24,042 bases of DNA from Acholeplasmataceae bacterium. GTDB lineage: Bacteria; Bacillota_I; Bacilli_A; Acholeplasmatales; Acholeplasmataceae. The stretch covers positions 1 through 24,042 of the forward strand of contig JAUSOA010000165.1 in the NCBI GenBank assembly GCA_030656435.1, written 5' to 3'. Positions 1 to 6,820 of the stretch are shown piece by piece; position 1 is the stretch's first letter, and the number at the start of each line of letters is the position of its first letter. Made by a program: the position numbers and the translations under genes. Under the pieces are notes generated by a model. The model was not told the DNA's origin and made no database searches. It saw only the letters and a program-made list of their open reading frames with translations.

Positions 1-243
1 ACTCTGTATCGCTATTTCTTCTGCTTTAATCTCTATTTCTATTTTCCTCAAAAATTCTTTATTATATTTATTTCTTAAAATAACGGTTTCAATAATAAAA
101 AACATGTTAAGTATGGATAAAGAAATAGTAATAATTCCAACAGCTAAATTAGCTTCAAAAATGTTTATTGAAACTGCAGCAAACATAAATATATTAAAAT
201 AAATAATTGTATCTAAAGGCTTAAAGAGTTTCTCTTTTCTCAT
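1..243 (-). CDS. Partial membrane protein, start present, C-terminus beyond window edge
   Basis: The frame stays open from ATG at 243 down to base 1 (81 codons, no stop), so only the N-terminus is here. It has a short basic N-terminus, two hydrophobic segments (about residues 12-28 and 34-55) and then a charged helix rich in Lys/Glu/Ile that starts near residue 56. It begins 7 bases after the stop of the preceding small gene, so it is probably the third gene of the namA unit. Two membrane helices followed by a helical linker is how GdpP-type cyclic-di-AMP phosphodiesterases begin, but the same layout occurs in many sensor proteins and no catalytic part is visible. I do not assign a function. 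Confidence 0.6.
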   Translation of the reverse strand, partial: MRKEKLFKPLDTIIYFNIFMFAAVSINIFEANLAVGIITISLSILNMFFIIETVILRNKYNKEFLRKIEIEIKAEEIAIQS

Positions 244-250
244 TTAAAAT

Positions 251-661
251 TCACTCAACTTTTCTCATAATTGGAAACACAATCACCATCACATACAACA
301 ACCCATAAAACCACAAGTCAACAGGACTCACCTCTACCATCTCCACCTGTTCAACTCTTAACATATTTTCAACTCTATCTAAATCAATTTCACTTGCTTT
401 GATATTGTAAAGATTACTACTCGTATAAAATATCACATAATACTCATAATTCTCTTGACCTCTATTCATCTTATAGGGCTTTCTATAGATTTCTGCACTT
501 CTTGCGTCCCCCAAGACATCATAAACCTCATTCCAGGTCACTTTCTTATCAAAGTTTGCTACTAGGATTTTATTATCTCTAAATTGTACAATCCTATAAT
601 CAAAAAGAAGAGTGCATGTAATCACTACGAAGAAGAAAATCTTTACTAGTAGTTTTTTCAC
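251..661 (-). CDS. Small membrane protein of unknown function
   Basis: This is a 136-residue protein with a hydrophobic N-terminal segment (about residues 5-20), a polar central domain of about 85 residues and a second hydrophobic segment near the C-terminus (about residues 115-132). The likely topology is two membrane anchors around a soluble domain. The start is GTG at 661, supported by an AAGGGG ribosome-binding site a few bases upstream. It lies 24 bases after namA and 7 bases before the truncated membrane gene at the window edge, so the three are probably cotranscribed. I do not recognise the family. Confidence 0.6.
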   Translation of the reverse strand: MKKLLVKIFFFVVITCTLLFDYRIVQFRDNKILVANFDKKVTWNEVYDVLGDARSAEIYRKPYKMNRGQENYEYYVIFYTSSNLYNIKASEIDLDRVENMLRVEQVEMVEVSPVDLWFYGLLYVMVIVFPIMRKVE

Positions 662-685
662 AATACCCCTTCTTTCTCTAATTAT

Positions 686-1687
686 TTATGCTTTCTTTCC
701 TCTAATGTATTGAGTAGGATAAGGCATTAAAGCTCCCATCTCACTTGCTGAATTAATCACTACATAAGGTTCTCTTAGTAATAGTCTTCCTAAATAGACT
801 AAATCACATTTATTTGATGATACTGCGTGATCTGCTAAACGCAAATCCGTGATTAAACCCCCACCCATGACAGGAAGCCCTGTTAATTCACTAATTTTCT
901 TTGCTAAGTCTAGCTGATACCCAGGAAATGAATTAATCTTAACTAAGACATTACCCCCACTACTGACATCAATGATATCAATGCCTAAATCCTTAACACT
1001 ATTAATCGCTTCACTAATCGTTTCAGGTGTAACTCCACCCTCAACATATTCAGTTCCAGAAACTCTTAATGCTAACACCTTTTCCTTTGGCCATACTTCA
1101 GCAATTGCTTCGACGACTTCTCTTAAAAACTTCTTTCCGTCTTTATATGCATCAGTTCTTAAATTGGAAATTGGTGATAAAAATTGGAAAACTAAATATC
1201 CGTGTGCTCCATGGATTTCTAATAAGTCATATCCTGCTTCATCGGCACGTCTTGCTGCTTCCTTAAATGATAAAACGACTTCTTTAATGTCTTCAATTGT
1301 CATTTCACCAGGCTTTCCATAATCATCAGAATAACTAACCGCACTTGGTGCTATCGGTTTATCGACTTTAGCTTTTCTTCCTGCGTGATTGATCTGAATT
1401 CCAGCGATTGATCCATTTTCATGAATGACATTCACGATTTTCTTTAATCCAGCGATGTGATCATCACTCCAAATACCTAAATCATTAACACTAATTCTAC
1501 CATCTGGTAAAACAGCAGTCGCTTCTTGGATAATTAGACCAACTCCACCGATTGCTCTTGTTCCATAATGGACCACATGAAAGTCATTTGAAAATCCTAA
1601 TGTGTTTGCACTATACATACACATTGGTGGCATGACCACTCTATTTTTTATGGTAATATTCTTGATTTTAAATGGTTCGTATAGCAT
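686..1687 (-). CDS. namA: Old yellow enzyme family NADPH dehydrogenase / ene-reductase (NamA/YqjM-like)
   Basis: This is an FMN-dependent cytoplasmic TIM-barrel reductase that uses NADPH to reduce activated C=C bonds such as alpha,beta-unsaturated carbonyls. The 333 residues match the length of Bacillus YqjM. Family hallmarks are present: the PMCMYS motif with Cys23 and Tyr25 (the YqjM-subclass cysteine and tyrosine near FMN), NHAGRKA at 100-106, the substrate-binding HGAHGY motif with His159, His162 and Tyr164, the SPISNLRTDAY segment, and a C-terminal GRLLLREP phosphate-binding region. ATG at 1687 is preceded by a full AGGAGG site and by a recognisable promoter. It is probably the first gene of a unit with the two membrane genes below it. 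A role in electrophile or oxidative-stress detoxification is inferred from the family; the natural substrate is unknown. Confidence 0.93.
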   Translation of the reverse strand: MLYEPFKIKNITIKNRVVMPPMCMYSANTLGFSNDFHVVHYGTRAIGGVGLIIQEATAVLPDGRISVNDLGIWSDDHIAGLKKIVNVIHENGSIAGIQINHAGRKAKVDKPIAPSAVSYSDDYGKPGEMTIEDIKEVVLSFKEAARRADEAGYDLLEIHGAHGYLVFQFLSPISNLRTDAYKDGKKFLREVVEAIAEVWPKEKVLALRVSGTEYVEGGVTPETISEAINSVKDLGIDIIDVSSGGNVLVKINSFPGYQLDLAKKISELTGLPVMGGGLITDLRLADHAVSSNKCDLVYLGRLLLREPYVVINSASEMGALMPYPTQYIRGKKA

Positions 1688-1718
1688 GATAAATCCTCCT
1701 AACGCATCTTTTCCGTTT

Positions 1719-1747
1719 ATATTATTTTAACATGAATGACCCTTCAA
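1719..1747 (-). promoter_or_regulatory. Predicted sigma-A-type promoter of namA
   Basis: On the minus strand a TTGAAG -35 box (1747-1742) and a TAATAT -10 box (1724-1719) are separated by exactly 17 bases. They sit about 32 bases upstream of the namA start. The AGGAGG ribosome-binding site follows at about 1700-1694. Read by eye only. Confidence 0.6.
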
Positions 1748-1770
1748 TTATATAATTTCTTAAATTATAG

Positions 1771-1832
1771 AAAAAAAGCTTGAAAATGAATAGATTTCCT
1801 CTGAAGAAGAATTTCATCATTCTAGCTTTTTT
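1771..1832 (-). terminator. Rho-independent terminator of the membrane-protein gene ending at 1817
   Basis: On the minus strand a stem AAAAAAGCT/AGCTTTTTT (1832-1824 with 1780-1772) extends inward by GAA/TTC across one mismatch. It encloses a loop of about 35 bases and ends in seven T residues (1777-1771). The left arm lies within the last codons of the gene that stops at 1817. The loop is long, so the exact fold is uncertain. Confidence 0.5.
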
Positions 1833-2173
1833 ATATTTTTCTGATTCAACTCAATCCATTTTTCCTTGAGATTCACTTTATTCTTTTTATCCAAGAGAAT
1901 ATATCTTTGAATGAATAATGCAGTGATTAAAACAAGTGGAATGACTGGTGTTCCTGGACCAAACCAGAATAAAACCACAGCACTACCAACACCAATCAAC
2001 CATCCATTTCCAGAAATAATTCCCATCACCAAAAAAAGCATTGCCCACCCATGAAAAATCATATAACTTATCATCAGTGAGATTAATCCCCTTAAGCTTT
2101 TCATCGACTTGATAATCTCCCAAACCATCAAGAAAAACACCTTCCAAAATAAAAGAAATTTTTTCATAATCAT
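1817..2173 (-). CDS. Small integral membrane protein of unknown function
   Basis: About 118 residues from ATG 2173 (or 116 from the ATG at 2167). Hydrophobic stretches cover roughly residues 4-22, 30-48, 50-65 and 67-90, with an aromatic, glycine- and proline-rich FWFGPGTPVIPL motif in the third/fourth segment, followed by a charged Lys/Asn/Glu tail. The reading frame could be extended to a TTG at 2194, but that TTG lies inside the loop of the upstream terminator, so I chose the first ATG after the T-tract. No clear Shine-Dalgarno sequence precedes it. The family is not recognised; the motif suggests a conserved membrane protein. Confidence 0.6.
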   Translation of the reverse strand: MIMKKFLLFWKVFFLMVWEIIKSMKSLRGLISLMISYMIFHGWAMLFLVMGIISGNGWLIGVGSAVVLFWFGPGTPVIPLVLITALFIQRYILLDKKNKVNLKEKWIELNQKNIKKLE

Positions 2174-2176
2174 GTT

Positions 2177-2209
2177 AAAAAAAGACAAACACAAAACGTG
2201 TTTATCTTT
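2177..2209 (-). terminator. Rho-independent terminator containing the stop codon of the 65-residue gene
   Basis: On the minus strand the arms 2209-2198 and 2192-2181 form a 12-bp stem with one G-T pair, a 5-base loop (2197-2193) and a run of seven T residues (2183-2177). The stop codon TAA (2204-2202) of the upstream small gene lies inside the left arm. The T-run ends only four bases before the ATG at 2173 of the next gene. Confidence 0.75.
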
Positions 2210-2399
2210 TAGTAACCTCTGGTTTTAACTTGCCTTGATCGATTGCTTCAGGATAAGGATATGCTTCTTCTCTCATTCTCTTATAGAGAACATAGATTAA
2301 ACCACGGACAGTGTCAATTCTTGTAATGACACCAAATCCCTTTTCTCCTTCAACCTTAACTTTTTCACCAATTAGATACGTTTCATTGCTCCAAGCCAT
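2202..2399 (-). CDS. Small conserved-looking protein, possible SH3-like barrel
   Basis: A 65-residue soluble protein with no membrane segment. The alternating hydrophobic pattern around residues 10-40 (GEKVKVEGEKGFGVITRI, then RGLIYVLYKRM) resembles a small SH3- or KOW-like beta-barrel. That is an impression from pattern, not a family assignment. The ATG at 2399 has a strong GAGGTGA ribosome-binding site 7 bases upstream, and a terminator covers its stop codon, so it is very likely a real gene. It follows a 63-residue ORF by 14 bases and could be the last gene of the ABC-protease unit. Confidence 0.7.
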   Translation of the reverse strand: MAWSNETYLIGEKVKVEGEKGFGVITRIDTVRGLIYVLYKRMREEAYPYPEAIDQGKLKPEVTKR

Positions 2400-2413
2400 A
2401 TGGATTCACCTCA

Positions 2414-2605
2414 CTAGAGTATTATATCATAATTTTGTTTATTTACTTTTTGAAATATAACTTTTTCGTGATAATCCAATCGATTCAATTTGGATAGATT
2501 ATCTAAGCTGAGCTGTTCTAGAATAGTCATGTTGACCTGAAATTTATAAAATGGCTGACATAAATGCATCCTAAGATTGACTGTTTTAGATGACTTAAGA
2601 AGCAT
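2414..2605 (-). CDS. Possible 63-residue protein of unknown function
   Basis: The frame opens at a TTG at 2638, but an internal ATG at 2605 is preceded by AGGGGA at good spacing and is the better start, giving 63 residues. The product is polar with no membrane segment and has a hydrophobic repeat in the middle (TILEQLSLDNLSKLNRLDY). It lies about 47 bases after the ABC permease stop with no terminator between, and its TAG overlaps the leader of the 65-residue gene. It could be a genuine small gene of that transcript or a decayed fragment; no homology is recognised. Confidence 0.35.
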   Translation of the reverse strand: MLLKSSKTVNLRMHLCQPFYKFQVNMTILEQLSLDNLSKLNRLDYHEKVIFQKVNKQNYDIIL

Positions 2606-2652
2606 AAATTCCCCTGAATGTAACTCACATGTTAACAATAATTAAAAATACA

Positions 2653-3618
2653 CTAGATGTCTCGTGAACAAAAGGACTTGATGCTATATATAAGCAATAC
2701 TAAAATAAGCAAATATTTAAGAAATATTGTCAGTAAAATATATGATAATGAGTAATCAAGCTCAAATAAGAATATAGGAAACTGAGATAAGATTTGAAAA
2801 ACTGGGAAATTCAAAGAAATGAAAATCATTTGAAATACCCCAAAGAATACTATACAAATCGAAATAGATACATACGTATTTTTTGATATTAGTGCTATTG
2901 CAAAAAATCCAATCAAATAAAAAACAACAACAGACATAATGGAGCAAAATATCATTACAATAAAATTAACAACACTGAATCCATAAGCAGTTTGATTAAA
3001 CAATATAATAATAACCTCAAATGGTTCATTTAAAGCTAGACTTAATATATACATCAATAAGAACATTAAAAACATAATGCTAAAAACAATGATAAAGTAT
3101 GCAAAAAGCTTGCGAATTATTATACGTAACCTGGAATTTTCTCTACCATAGATAAATTTATATACTCCAGTTGATTGTTCATAGTTAACAATACTTACTG
3201 CTAAGGCTAAACCTGTTACGATTAGTATTGTTAGTACAAATGGTGTCAAATACAAAAGAAAAGTAATTGGGTCATTCAAATATCCAAAGAAATGAGATGT
3301 TTCAGCGTAGCTAAAATAGTCGATTTCATTCTCATATAGATATTTATATATACTCAATGTTTCTTCTAGATATTTTTTTTGATAAGTATAATTGCTATCA
3401 TGTGTGTCTAGAGACTCAATTGCACTATTTATAACTTCAATTAAATCCATAATCTCGTTAAATGATTGATACTCCTCAATGGGATGCTCACGATAATTAA
3501 ATGAATTCTCAATTTTTGATTGATATACATAAGAAAAAAGAAAAATCACAAGAAATAATCCAAAAATTAAGAATATTGATAAAGGATTTATTAAAATTCT
3601 TTTAAGTTCTTTAATCAT
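2653..3618 (-). CDS. ABC-2-type transporter permease
   Basis: A 321-residue polytopic membrane protein. It has an N-terminal helix (about residues 12-32), an extracytoplasmic stretch of about 80 residues rich in Glu, Tyr and Ser, then five hydrophobic segments (about 120-145, 170-195, 210-240, 245-275 and 285-312). This is the layout of ABC-2 permeases with a large first external loop, a class that often exports or extracts peptides, or acts in self-immunity. Its ATG overlaps the stop of the ATPase gene by 4 bases (ATGA), indicating translational coupling and a two-gene transporter. The substrate cannot be read from sequence; the cysteine-protease gene in the same unit points to a peptide or cell-surface substrate. 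Confidence 0.8.
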   Translation of the reverse strand: MIKELKRILINPLSIFLIFGLFLVIFLFSYVYQSKIENSFNYREHPIEEYQSFNEIMDLIEVINSAIESLDTHDSNYTYQKKYLEETLSIYKYLYENEIDYFSYAETSHFFGYLNDPITFLLYLTPFVLTILIVTGLALAVSIVNYEQSTGVYKFIYGRENSRLRIIIRKLFAYFIIVFSIMFLMFLLMYILSLALNEPFEVIIILFNQTAYGFSVVNFIVMIFCSIMSVVVFYLIGFFAIALISKNTYVSISICIVFFGVFQMIFISLNFPVFQILSQFPIFLFELDYSLSYILLTIFLKYLLILVLLIYSIKSFCSRDI

Positions 3619-4454
3619 ATATTTCTCTTTTCTAATTGGTTATTGAAAAATGTGATTGCATCATCTACTCTATAGAAAGATGTTATCTTATTTTTACTTA
3701 TTTCATCAAAAAAAGAAGAAATATCGTCTTTTTTAAGATATATTTTTAAACAAGTGTTTGACAATCTCTCACATGGAAAATTGATTGATTTGATAGCGAT
3801 TTCTAAAGCTGAATTGTCTTCAAAATGAATAATATATAGTTCCGAAAAGAAAGTGCTATTGAAATCAAGATTTTCCACATCCCCATCTTTAAAAAGTAAA
3901 AAATGGTTGCAAACATCACTCATATTATTGAAGGCATGTGAAGATATCAAAATAGTTTTACCTTCACAATGAGCAATCTTAACTAATTCTTTGAAGAGTG
4001 TCACACCTTCAGAATCTAAAGAATTAGTTGGTTCATCTAATACTATTATCTCTGCATTTGCAGAAAAAACCAAAACTAATGCAAGTCTTTGTTTCATACC
4101 CATAGAATACTTTTTTACCGGTTTGCTAATATATTCTTCCATATTCATTGTTCTGATATACTTAGAAGCATTAATCAATTCTTGTTGTGATAGCAAGTAC
4201 TTTAGATTATCTATACCACTTAAATAGTTATAAAAACCTGGTTGCTCAATTAACCCTATTTTCGAACTACTAATATGCAAATGACTGTACTCAATTTCTT
4301 TTATTAAAGACAAAATGATTCTAAAAAAGGTAGTCTTCCCACAGCCATTTGGACCAAAAAAACCAACGATTTCACCTTGATTAATTTTTAGATTTTTTAT
4401 ATTTAATACTTCTTTTCGTCCAAAATATTTTTTTAAATTCTTTACTTCAATCAT
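3615..4454 (-). CDS. ABC transporter ATP-binding protein
   Basis: A 279-residue cytoplasmic ATPase subunit. It shows Walker A GPNGCGKT (34-41), the Q-loop at Gln71, an ABC signature SMGMKQ (117-122) in the variant form common among ABC-2 exporters, Walker B IIVLDE (136-141), a D-loop NSLD and the H-loop His173. About 80 C-terminal residues follow the nucleotide-binding domain and have no recognised motif; such extensions are common in exporter ATPases of the CcmA/NatA type. It begins 13 bases after the 240-residue membrane-anchored gene and overlaps the permease by 4 bases, so it is the energy module of this transporter. Confidence 0.92.
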   Translation of the reverse strand: MIEVKNLKKYFGRKEVLNIKNLKINQGEIVGFFGPNGCGKTTFFRIILSLIKEIEYSHLHISSSKIGLIEQPGFYNYLSGIDNLKYLLSQQELINASKYIRTMNMEEYISKPVKKYSMGMKQRLALVLVFSANAEIIVLDEPTNSLDSEGVTLFKELVKIAHCEGKTILISSHAFNNMSDVCNHFLLFKDGDVENLDFNSTFFSELYIIHFEDNSALEIAIKSINFPCERLSNTCLKIYLKKDDISSFFDEISKNKITSFYRVDDAITFFNNQLEKRNI

Positions 4455-4467
4455 TATTGATTTCCTG

Positions 4468-5190
4468 TCATTCGCTTATTTTTTGAGTATCCAATAGAAT
4501 TGTGAATCCCTCACTATTAAATACTAAGGATATTGCGTAATCTCCACTCATCTCATAGAAATTTTCTATTCCATATTCTCGATAATCATCCACTCTTTCA
4601 ATAACACACTTCAAGTGAATAGTTTTTTGATCATAATCAACTTGATATAAAAAATTCCCAAGTTTTTCATAATATGCTACTGCTTCTAAAAAACTGGAAA
4701 AAGGATGCAACGCTATGCTATTCCAGGTTATTAAACTGCCAGATGAGTAATAGTAATTAGTAATAAACGGAATCAAAACTCCAAGATCAGTTATTGTTGT
4801 GTAATTGGGTTCTAATACAAAAGTATTGTTTAAATCAATACTCAATATAAAGGGATATCCCTCATATACAAACATAAATAGAGAAACATCAGTATTTGTA
4901 TTTGGGTTCACTAACTCGTGAGTAACGACATAGTTTGGATGAGTATAGACATAGTTTGTCAAAAATTCATCTACATTACTAACTTTAAATGTTGTCTTTA
5001 CTCCAACATTATCAATCTCTATGATAAGATTCTCTACATCAGCTTTTGCGAGTTCAAATTTAATCTTTCTATCAAAAGAAACAGTGTAGATACTTGAATT
5101 ATCATTACCCATCATTAAAAAGAATACTGTTACACCCAGAATTACGACACTAATATAGAATAATATGAGTAAGAATTGAGATTTTTTCAT
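4468..5190 (-). CDS. Membrane-anchored extracytoplasmic protein, unknown family
   Basis: 240 residues with one N-terminal membrane anchor (about residues 5-28: basic start, long hydrophobic run, no lipobox cysteine) and a soluble external domain of about 210 residues rich in beta-type patterns, Tyr, Asn and Thr. The start ATG at 5190 directly abuts the TAA of the protease gene, with an AGAGG site 9 bases upstream inside the protease coding end. It is therefore translated in lock-step with the protease and sits between it and the ABC genes. It may be a partner, inhibitor, substrate or receptor of the protease-transporter unit; sequence alone does not decide. Confidence 0.7.
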   Translation of the reverse strand: MKKSQFLLILFYISVVILGVTVFFLMMGNDNSSIYTVSFDRKIKFELAKADVENLIIEIDNVGVKTTFKVSNVDEFLTNYVYTHPNYVVTHELVNPNTNTDVSLFMFVYEGYPFILSIDLNNTFVLEPNYTTITDLGVLIPFITNYYYSSGSLITWNSIALHPFSSFLEAVAYYEKLGNFLYQVDYDQKTIHLKCVIERVDDYREYGIENFYEMSGDYAISLVFNSEGFTILLDTQKISE

Positions 5191-6093
5191 TTAAATTACC
5201 TCTGTTATAAGTTGTGCATTGTAGAGAAAATTTTGATTAGGTAACTGACTTGCAGGATAATATCCATAAAGTGATGATGACCATCCGTGATCCACAATAA
5301 TATAATCAACTTGATTGTAATAGTGATTTGTTTTTTTCCACCATAGAATACCTGTAGTCTCGGTATAGGAAACTAGAAAACTCACATATCCTCTAGCTAC
5401 CATTGTGTGATTGCTTACATTGAACATAACTGGTCTTCCATTTTTAGTTTCTGACTTAATGTTGTCTACCAATGTATATGTATTTGCTATGGTATTATTT
5501 GAATCAAACATATTGAATGAATATTGAAGTATGTTGTCGTGAACTGTATTTAATGTTCCACTTGTGTTTGTTATATATAGATTATTTCTTGACATTCTAA
5601 ATATTGCACTAAATACATCTTCTGGTTGATTACCTATAGAATAAACATAATTTAATAATCCTGGTGAACGTACACTTCTATTATATACTTGAATATCATT
5701 TTTTACTGTTCCGTAGTAATTGATAATTTCTGTAGCAGCAACAATTGTACATGTGCCTGAAATGGTTGTTCCATATGTGTTTAAAAAGTGAGTATTAAAA
5801 GTACTTTGACTGAAATTTACTACAGGTAAGTTGTATTCCATGATGACTTGTTGATAACCATACATATAGTAAGTATAAACTGGAGATTGTGTGACACGTA
5901 AGTTATCTTTACCCGCATAATCACTCTCTATTTTTGTGATTACCTGTGATATCTGAGTACTTTTAATAACATCATCTGAACTCCCACCTCTCATTCTTTC
6001 CGTGACTTGTTTATTTGGAAAGAACGGGAAAAGCAAAAGCAATGATGCTGAAAACAACAATACTACAATAAGAAATTTCGATAATATTTTCAT
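5191..6093 (-). CDS. Membrane-anchored papain-like (C39-like) cysteine protease
   Basis: 300 residues from the ATG at 6093. The frame can start 15 bases earlier at 6108, but those codons form the GGGAGGG ribosome-binding site of the second ATG, so the later start is preferred. Residues 4-25 are a signal anchor with no lipobox. The candidate catalytic Cys115 lies in GTTISGTCTIVAATEIINYYG, the usual Cys followed by a helix and a Tyr-Tyr-Gly end. His229 sits in GRPVMFNVSNHTMVARGYV and Asp268 in VDYIIVDHGW, giving a Cys-His-Asp order typical of C39-like and C10-like peptidases. Similar 'putative cysteine peptidases' occur on Mollicute and Firmicute surfaces (recollection of family knowledge, not searched). 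It is the first gene of a four-gene unit with an ABC exporter. Confidence 0.72.
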   Translation of the reverse strand: MKILSKFLIVVLLFSASLLLLFPFFPNKQVTERMRGGSSDDVIKSTQISQVITKIESDYAGKDNLRVTQSPVYTYYMYGYQQVIMEYNLPVVNFSQSTFNTHFLNTYGTTISGTCTIVAATEIINYYGTVKNDIQVYNRSVRSPGLLNYVYSIGNQPEDVFSAIFRMSRNNLYITNTSGTLNTVHDNILQYSFNMFDSNNTIANTYTLVDNIKSETKNGRPVMFNVSNHTMVARGYVSFLVSYTETTGILWWKKTNHYYNQVDYIIVDHGWSSSLYGYYPASQLPNQNFLYNAQLITEVI

Positions 6094-6419
6094 TATTAAC
6101 CCTCCCATTAAACTAACAAATTTAATCTATAAAAATCTCAATTCTTACACTAAAATTTTATAATTTCTCAAATTTGCTGAATCATATCATGTCAAAAATT
6201 GAAAACCGCTCGAGTATATTCTTTGTTATCTTAAAATAATACATATGCTTGAAAAATATTCACTTATAAATACCATAAAAATACAAATCATCTATCCTTC
6301 AAAATCGATAAAATACACCACTTCATATTATATTATAATTTTGTTTTGATCATAAAAACAGGGCGTATATGTCCTAAAATACAAAAAAACACCATTTTAC
6401 AGTAATTTGTGTCTTATTT
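6094..6419 (-). other. Intergenic region with candidate promoter elements and a palindrome
   Basis: This gene-free stretch is very AT-rich. Visible on the minus strand are two overlapping -10-like boxes TATAATATAAT (6337-6327), a lone TTGACA (6195-6190), a TATGAT (6186-6181) and an imperfect palindrome GGGCGTATATGTCC at 6361-6374. A tiny hydrophobic frame of 21 codons (6291-6226) has an AAGGA motif only 3 bases from its ATG, which is too close to be convincing. I see no clear terminator for the gene ending at 6420; a weak GACAC/GTGTT pairing with a T-run lies near 6380-6415. The protease unit must be started here, but I cannot fix a single promoter. Confidence 0.4.
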
Positions 6420-6794
6420 TTATCTTTGTTTCTGTTTATTATTTTTGGTTTTGTCTTTCCAATTATATGATATTTGATATGGAAAATGTCCGCTTTCTTT
6501 ATCTAAGTTAAATATGAAGACGATGATTACACTCATTGCTGTTATAGAAATCATTATAAGGAGTACAATTGGTATTGATTGATTTTTTATCTTGTACTGC
6601 TTGATTATTATCATGCAAATAAAATTCATCAAAGCTACAAACCATAATATGATTATCGCTAAATATAGACCTAAGTCTAACTCAAATCTGTTATCTGCTA
6701 TTACTAAACCTATAAATGTAATCAAACCAGCAACCATAGCAAAAAAAGTGATATTGAGTTTAGCATTCATTATCCAGTAATTATATTTTTTCAT
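6420..6794 (-). CDS. Small integral membrane protein, three helices
   Basis: 124 residues with three predicted membrane helices (about residues 13-34, 41-64 and 72-94) and a polar, Lys- and Asn-rich C-terminal tail of about 28 residues. The ATG at 6794 is preceded by GGGGGA at 5-6 bases. It follows the HEPN-like gene by 26 bases with no terminator, so it is probably the last member of the rdgB-led unit. The family is not recognised. Its job could be a membrane partner for the signalling genes upstream, but nothing in the sequence proves this. Confidence 0.65.
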   Translation of the reverse strand: MKKYNYWIMNAKLNITFFAMVAGLITFIGLVIADNRFELDLGLYLAIIILWFVALMNFICMIIIKQYKIKNQSIPIVLLIMISITAMSVIIVFIFNLDKESGHFPYQISYNWKDKTKNNKQKQR

Positions 6795-6820
6795 ATATCC
6801 CCCATGAAAATATTTTTTTA

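Noticed and set aside
972..1322. Plus-strand frame of 116 codons inside namA
   Set aside because: It lies wholly antisense to a gene with complete family motifs and reads as low-complexity Ser/Leu; no ribosome-binding site.
6093..6108. Earlier start for the cysteine protease at 6108
   Set aside because: The five extra codons are the GGGAGGG ribosome site of the ATG at 6093, and they add nothing to the signal anchor.
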